The notes beneath the pieces are model-generated. The model was given only the letters and a program-made list of their open reading frames with translations, had not been told where the DNA came from and searched no databases. From the NCBI GenBank assembly GCA_044868325.1, contig JBIOWI010000325.1, positions 1-8,286 on the forward strand: 8,286 nt of DNA, read 5' to 3'. Positions 5,380 through 8,286 of the stretch are shown in pieces. Within the stretch, counting starts at the first letter, position 1. Every line of letters starts with the position of its first letter. Source of the stretch: AWTP1-13 sp044868325 (GTDB taxonomy: Bacteria > Pseudomonadota > Alphaproteobacteria > Rhizobiales > Hyphomicrobiaceae). The translations under genes and the position numbers were made by a program.

Positions 5380-6506
5380 ACGTCGCCGCCCAAGCTTTGC
5401 ATCGCCAGCGGCCGGTGGATCTCGGCCTTGTCGATCTCGACATCCACCCGCGGGTCAAGAGCATCGCCGACCTGAAGCCCTACATGGCCTCCCGCTGGTG
5501 GGAGTATCTGCAGGCTTACGGCACCCGCCGCCGGCACGGCTTCGCCAAGGGCCATCCCTACCCGAAGATGCAGCCCGGCGACGGCATGCGCCGCGACTCC
5601 TGGCCCCCGAGCGGCCTGATGCCGGGCGCGGACCTCGACTTCATGCGCGAGCAGTACCTCGACCCCTATGGCGTCAGCATCGGCATCATGAACCCGCTGG
5701 GTCCGTCCGGGCAGGGAGAGCAGAACCGCGGGCTGTCCGCGGCGCTGGCGTCCGCCACCAACGACTGGCAGCTGGAGGACTGGGTGCGGCCGGAGCCGCG
5801 GCTCAAGGCCTCCATCGTGGTGCCCTACGAGGACGGCGAGGCGTCCCGCGCCGAGATCAACAAGCGCGGTGGCGATCCGCGCTTTGCGCACGTGCTGCTG
5901 CTGTCGCGGACGGCCGAGGCGCTGGGACGGCCACGCTACTGGCCGATCTACGAGGCGGCCGTGGAGCACGGGCTCCCTGTGGGCATCCACGTGTTCGGCT
6001 ACTCGGGCCACCCCATCAGCAACAGCGGCTGGCCCTCGTTCTACATCGAGGAGATGACCGAGCACGAGACCGCCTGCTCGGCGCTGCTCACTTCCATGAT
6101 CGTGGAGGGCCTGTTCGAGCGCCTGCCCGATCTCAAGATCGTCATGATCGAGGCCGGCTTCGCCTGGCTGCCCTCGCTCGGCTGGCGGCTCGACAAGCTC
6201 TGGAAGCGGCTGAAGAGCGAGGTGCCGCACCTGAGGATGGCGCCGTCGGAGTACCTGCGGCGCAACGTGTGGGCCTCAACGCAGCCCATGGAGGAGCCCG
6301 AGGAGCCGCGCCACCTGCTCGACATCCTGGAGTGGACCGGCTGGGACCGCATCCTCTACGCCAGCGACTACCCGCACTGGGACTTCGACGATCCCGTCAT
6401 CGCCATCCCCTCGTTCATCGGCGCGGAGCGGCGACGGATGATCTACGCGGAGAACGCGCGGGCGCTCTACGGCTGGAAGGCGAGCGTCGCGGACACAGCG
6501 CAATGA
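5376..6506 (+). CDS. B-type amidohydrolase-family protein (second copy)
   Basis: A complete 376-residue metal-dependent TIM-barrel protein of the amidohydrolase-2 superfamily. Motifs: VDLDIHP (19-25, D22 and H24 probable metal ligands), PGADLDFM (83-90), EPRLKASIVVP (140-150), RYWPIYEAA (187-195), VGIHVFGYSGHP (202-213, H205 probable ligand), GWPSFYIEE (218-226), KIVMIEAGFAWLP (254-266), WASTQPMEEP (299-308) and ASDYPHWDFD (329-338, D331 probable catalytic/metal residue). It starts with ATG overlapping the A-type stop and a perfect Shine-Dalgarno, so the two proteins are probably made in fixed proportion and may form a complex. It is a paralogue of the truncated gene at 1-779 and shows what the missing C-terminus there should look like. 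The ABC permease follows closely. The reaction could be C-N, lactone or C-C (decarboxylation) cleavage. Confidence 0.93.
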   Translation: MNVAAQALHRQRPVDLGLVDLDIHPRVKSIADLKPYMASRWWEYLQAYGTRRRHGFAKGHPYPKMQPGDGMRRDSWPPSGLMPGADLDFMREQYLDPYGVSIGIMNPLGPSGQGEQNRGLSAALASATNDWQLEDWVRPEPRLKASIVVPYEDGEASRAEINKRGGDPRFAHVLLLSRTAEALGRPRYWPIYEAAVEHGLPVGIHVFGYSGHPISNSGWPSFYIEEMTEHETACSALLTSMIVEGLFERLPDLKIVMIEAGFAWLPSLGWRLDKLWKRLKSEVPHLRMAPSEYLRRNVWASTQPMEEPEEPRHLLDILEWTGWDRILYASDYPHWDFDDPVIAIPSFIGAERRRMIYAENARALYGWKASVADTAQ

Positions 6507-6526
6507 GCGGCAGGGCTTTGGCGTGA
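6503..6526 (+). other. Seven-codon ORF linking amidohydrolase and permease
   Basis: ATG at 6503 overlaps the amidohydrolase stop (ATGA) and encodes MSGRALA. Its TGA at 6524-6526 overlaps the permease GTG (GTGA at 6523-6526). It has no clear Shine-Dalgarno of its own, but the chained overlaps would let a ribosome reinitiate from one frame to the next. It may be a coupling device, a remnant of a lost gene, or chance. Confidence 0.3.
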
Positions 6527-8286
6527 CGGTTACGGTGGAGCAATCGGCGGCGCTGGCCAAGGGAGGTGTGGTCGGTCGGACAGGCGGCATCCTTGCTGTG
6601 CTGGCCGGGCGCAACCTTGGCCGCCACGCCGGCGTGCTCGCGCTGATCGCGGTGCTGGCGTTCCTCACCGTCTATCCGGTCTCGATGCTGCTCTACGGCA
6701 GTCTTCACTCCACGCCGCCGGGGGCGGCCGGTGAGTTCAATCTCCGCGGCTATCAGGCGATCCTTACCGCCCGGAACCTCGGTGTGCTCCTCAACACGGT
6801 GGCGATCTCGCTCGCCAAGACAGTCCCGTCGCTGCTCACCGCCATCCTGCTGGCCTGGATCGTCGCCCGCACCGACACACCGGTGCGGCGCACGCTGGAG
6901 ATCCTGATCACGCTGCCGTTCTTCATCCCGCCGATCCTCACGGCCATGGCCTGGGGCATGCTCGGCAACCCCCAGGTGGGCGCGCTCAATCTGCTTTGGA
7001 AATGGCTGACGGGCTCGCAGACGCACATCGTCAACGTCTATTCCTGGGGCGGCGTAGTTTGGCACATGATGCAGTATTCGACGCCGTTCCTGTTCCTGTT
7101 CATCGTCGACGCCTTCCGCGCCATGGACCCGGCGCTGGAAGAGTCGAGCCGCATGTGCGGGGCCTCGCGCTGGACCACCTTCCGCCGCATCACGCTGATG
7201 CTGATGCTGCCGGTGCTCGCCAGCTCGTTCCTTCTGAGCTTCATCCGCGGCATCGAATCGTTCGAGTCGCCCCTCTTCTTCGGCACCCCGGCCGGCATCA
7301 CGGTGTTCACGACCGAGCTCTACAACGCCATCAACCACCGCGCCGACCCCGACTACCAGTACGCCACGGCCCTGAGCTTCGCCGTGCTCAGCCTCATGCT
7401 CCTCCTGGTGATCTGGCAGTGGCGGCTGCTGCACGGTCGGTCGTTTCATACCGTGACCGGCAAGGGCTACGCACCCAATGTCACAAAGCTTGGGCCATGG
7501 CGGTGGGTCACGTTCGGCTTCTGCATCTTCTTTTTCGCCATCGCGGTAGTGCTGCCGGTGGGCCAGCTGCTGCTCGGCTCGTTCTTCCGGTTCTTCGGCT
7601 TCTACACCTACGACATGCTGACCTTGGACAACTACGCCAAGGTCTTGCAGAACGGCGAGCTGCAGCGGGCGGCGTGGAACACCCTCAAGCTCGGCCTTGT
7701 GGGCTCAACGGCCACCATGGTGCTCGGCGGCATCGTCGCCTACGTGACGGCACGCACCATGTGGCGCGGGCGGCGGCTCATCGATGCGCTGGCCTGGTTG
7801 CCTTGGATGATGCCGGGGATGGTGCTGGGCATCGGCTTCCTGTGGGCGTTCGCCATGCTGCCGGGCTTCGTGCCGATCTACGGCACCATCTGGGCGCTGA
7901 TGCTAGCCTACATCGCGCTCGGCACGCCGGTGGCGGTACGGGTGATGTCAGGGGCCTACCAGCAGCTCTCCTACGACCTGGAGGAGTGCTCGCGTGTGCA
8001 CGGCGCCGGCTGGTGGCAGACGTTGTGGCGAATCATGGTGGCACTGGCCTGGCCGTCGTTCGCAGTGGGGTGGATTCTCACCTTCTTCAGCATCATGCGC
8101 GAGCTGAGCGCCTCCATCCTGCTGTTCTCGGCCGGCTCGGAGGTGCTCTCGGTGGTGCTGCTGAAGATGTGGATGAATGGCGAGGCGGAGCAGGTGAGCG
8201 TCATCGGCCTCATGATGATGCTACTCGTTATTTTCTTCCGCTGGATGCAGCTGCGCGTGATCGGCAACCGGGTCAGCACGCTATAG
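6523..8286 (+). CDS. ABC transporter permease, two fused membrane domains (iron/Fbp-like type)
   Basis: A 587-residue inner-membrane permease with two BPD_transp_1 domains in one chain, the layout of ferric-iron (FbpB/AfuB-like) and related importers of small organic solutes. About 12 membrane segments can be placed: near 37-59, 86-115, 126-148, 175-197, 223-241, 281-299, then 327-351, 386-410, 421-446, 450-473, 503-525 and 557-577. Each half carries an ATPase-contacting EAA loop: LEESSRMCGASRWTTF (205-220) and LEECSRVHGAGWWQTL (486-501). Start GTG at 6523 has AGGG 7 bases upstream; a GGGAGGT at 6561-6567 has no start at proper spacing. It follows the amidohydrolase by 16 bases, so it is probably in the same operon and imports that pathway's substrate or a metal. 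ATPase and binding-protein genes are not in the window. The stop TAG is the last codon of the window, so the gene is complete. Confidence 0.93.
   Translation: MTVTVEQSAALAKGGVVGRTGGILAVLAGRNLGRHAGVLALIAVLAFLTVYPVSMLLYGSLHSTPPGAAGEFNLRGYQAILTARNLGVLLNTVAISLAKTVPSLLTAILLAWIVARTDTPVRRTLEILITLPFFIPPILTAMAWGMLGNPQVGALNLLWKWLTGSQTHIVNVYSWGGVVWHMMQYSTPFLFLFIVDAFRAMDPALEESSRMCGASRWTTFRRITLMLMLPVLASSFLLSFIRGIESFESPLFFGTPAGITVFTTELYNAINHRADPDYQYATALSFAVLSLMLLLVIWQWRLLHGRSFHTVTGKGYAPNVTKLGPWRWVTFGFCIFFFAIAVVLPVGQLLLGSFFRFFGFYTYDMLTLDNYAKVLQNGELQRAAWNTLKLGLVGSTATMVLGGIVAYVTARTMWRGRRLIDALAWLPWMMPGMVLGIGFLWAFAMLPGFVPIYGTIWALMLAYIALGTPVAVRVMSGAYQQLSYDLEECSRVHGAGWWQTLWRIMVALAWPSFAVGWILTFFSIMRELSASILLFSAGSEVLSVVLLKMWMNGEAEQVSVIGLMMMLLVIFFRWMQLRVIGNRVSTL

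Noticed and set aside
1..8286. Mobile element, CRISPR, tRNA or defence system
   Set aside because: I saw no transposase or integrase motifs, direct-repeat array, cloverleaf or typical defence domains; base and codon use look even across the window.

Overview
The window is a dense, GC-rich metabolic gene cluster of ordinary bacterial type. High G+C, G/C-biased third positions, ATGA-type overlaps and clear Shine-Dalgarno sequences suggest a soil or rhizosphere Pseudomonadota (alpha- or betaproteobacterium). This is an inference from style and gene content; no marker gene fixes the taxon. About 97% of the window is coding. I see no rRNA, tRNA, CRISPR array, insertion sequence or phage gene, and no gene-free stretch longer than about 120 bases.

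Layout. On the minus strand, two metal-dependent amidohydrolase-family genes (PF04909/COG2159 type) run leftward from 1915: a complete A-type gene (776-1915) and, overlapping it by ATGA, a B-type gene (1-779) cut by the left window edge. A 112-base divergent intergenic region (1916-2027) with two short dyads separates them from a rightward set. That set is a D-2-hydroxyacid dehydrogenase (2028-2990), an enolase-superfamily (mandelate racemase/muconate lactonizing type) acid-sugar-dehydratase-like enzyme (3002-4192), a 119-base gap with a palindrome and a possible hairpin, a second A-type amidohydrolase (4312-5379), a second B-type amidohydrolase (5376-6506, again ATGA overlap), and a 587-residue double-domain ABC permease (6523-8286). 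The permease ends exactly at the window edge.

The most striking architecture is that the A-then-B amidohydrolase pair occurs twice, in inverted orientation, on either side of the dehydrogenase and dehydratase-like genes. Gene order, the 4-base ATGA overlap and the B-protein N-terminus (MNVA) are the same in both copies, while the sequences have diverged. This points to an old duplication of a two-gene unit and perhaps to obligate A/B partners.

Working model (inference): the permease, with an ATPase and binding protein probably encoded outside the window, imports a small organic acid, an acid sugar derivative or a metal chelate. The amidohydrolases hydrolyse or decarboxylate it, the enolase-superfamily enzyme dehydrates or isomerises a hydroxy acid, and the 2-hydroxyacid dehydrogenase interconverts a 2-keto and a 2-hydroxy acid. 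The substrate cannot be read from the sequence. A shared TGATATRTC motif in the two non-coding gaps may be the binding site of one regulator encoded elsewhere.
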